Shown piece by piece: positions 61,890 through 64,000 of a stretch of DNA of 64,000 nt (positions within the stretch are counted from its first letter, which is position 1; each line of letters opens with the position of its first letter). Both the position numbers and the translations under genes were made by a program. Location: positions 1 to 64,000 of the forward strand of contig NZ_JAUSUW010000014.1 of the NCBI RefSeq assembly GCF_030814435.1. The letters run 5' to 3'. The notes beneath the pieces were generated by a model. It ran no database searches, was not told the origin of the DNA, and was given only the letters and a program-made list of their open reading frames with translations. This DNA is from Peteryoungia aggregata LMG 23059 (GTDB taxonomy: Bacteria > Pseudomonadota > Alphaproteobacteria > Rhizobiales > Rhizobiaceae).

Positions 61890-64000
<2,111 letters not shown>

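Overview
The window is 64 kb of high-GC alphaproteobacterial chromosome, almost certainly from the Rhizobiaceae (Rhizobium/Agrobacterium/Ciceribacter/Sinorhizobium range). The evidence is a CcrM cell-cycle methyltransferase, a rhizobial aa3 cytochrome oxidase cluster (ctaC-ctaD-ctaB-small ORF-ctaG-ctaE), SURF1, DUF983, BioR-type operators in front of bioY, DciA-like, DsbA and SMC genes close together, and many short GC-rich intergenic hairpin repeats. I saw no tRNA, rRNA, CRISPR array, integrase or transposase. The window ends inside ctaC.

Layout. 0-6.9 kb: an MFS transporter, an Ivy-like lysozyme inhibitor behind a truncated HigA-like ORF, smc, a repeat-rich gap and a DsbA-like lipoprotein. 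7-17.5 kb: an accessory block with sulfide:quinone oxidoreductase plus a small membrane protein, then a secretion and signalling cassette. The cassette holds a TPR/beta-barrel protein resembling Slam translocators, a FecR-domain protein with a TbpB-like C-terminal barrel, and a CHASE2 adenylate cyclase, which converges on a SulP transporter fused to STAS and cyclic-nucleotide-binding domains. 17.6-23.7 kb: dciA-like gene, O-antigen ligase, mutY, two HAD/OmpA-type genes and ccrM. 23.8-36.9 kb: mostly small regulator/target modules with visible operators (MarR-GNAT fusion, bioY/BioR, ArsR with NIPSNAP/ABM genes, SMR/TetR, XRE-cupin with a flavin monooxygenase), plus a carbonic anhydrase, a lipid kinase and HAD genes. 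37.2-46.5 kb: a conserved run of thrC, M16 peptidase, GNAT, GGDEF/EAL protein, LysE exporter, YqgE, a DsbD N-terminal-domain protein and a peroxiredoxin. 46.5-53.3 kb: a second accessory stretch with a VOC gene between inverted repeat arms, an exonuclease/phosphatase gene broken by one amber codon, the zinc importer aztABC with a Zur-like operator and an unlisted 40-residue membrane ORF, and a HigB/HigA pair in convergent orientation. 53.3-64 kb: rnhA, thrB, hicAB, ispH, SURF1/DUF983/L,D-transpeptidase and the cta operon, all on the minus strand.

The most interesting unit is 9.06-17.46 kb. A Slam-like outer-membrane protein, its probable FecR/TbpB-like secreted partner, a membrane adenylate cyclase with a periplasmic CHASE2 sensor, and a transporter with an apparently intact cAMP pocket lie together. 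This suggests an envelope-to-cAMP circuit controlling anion transport. The component families are known; the circuit is inference from gene content and order. Comparisons with gene order in other rhizobia are from memory and were not searched.
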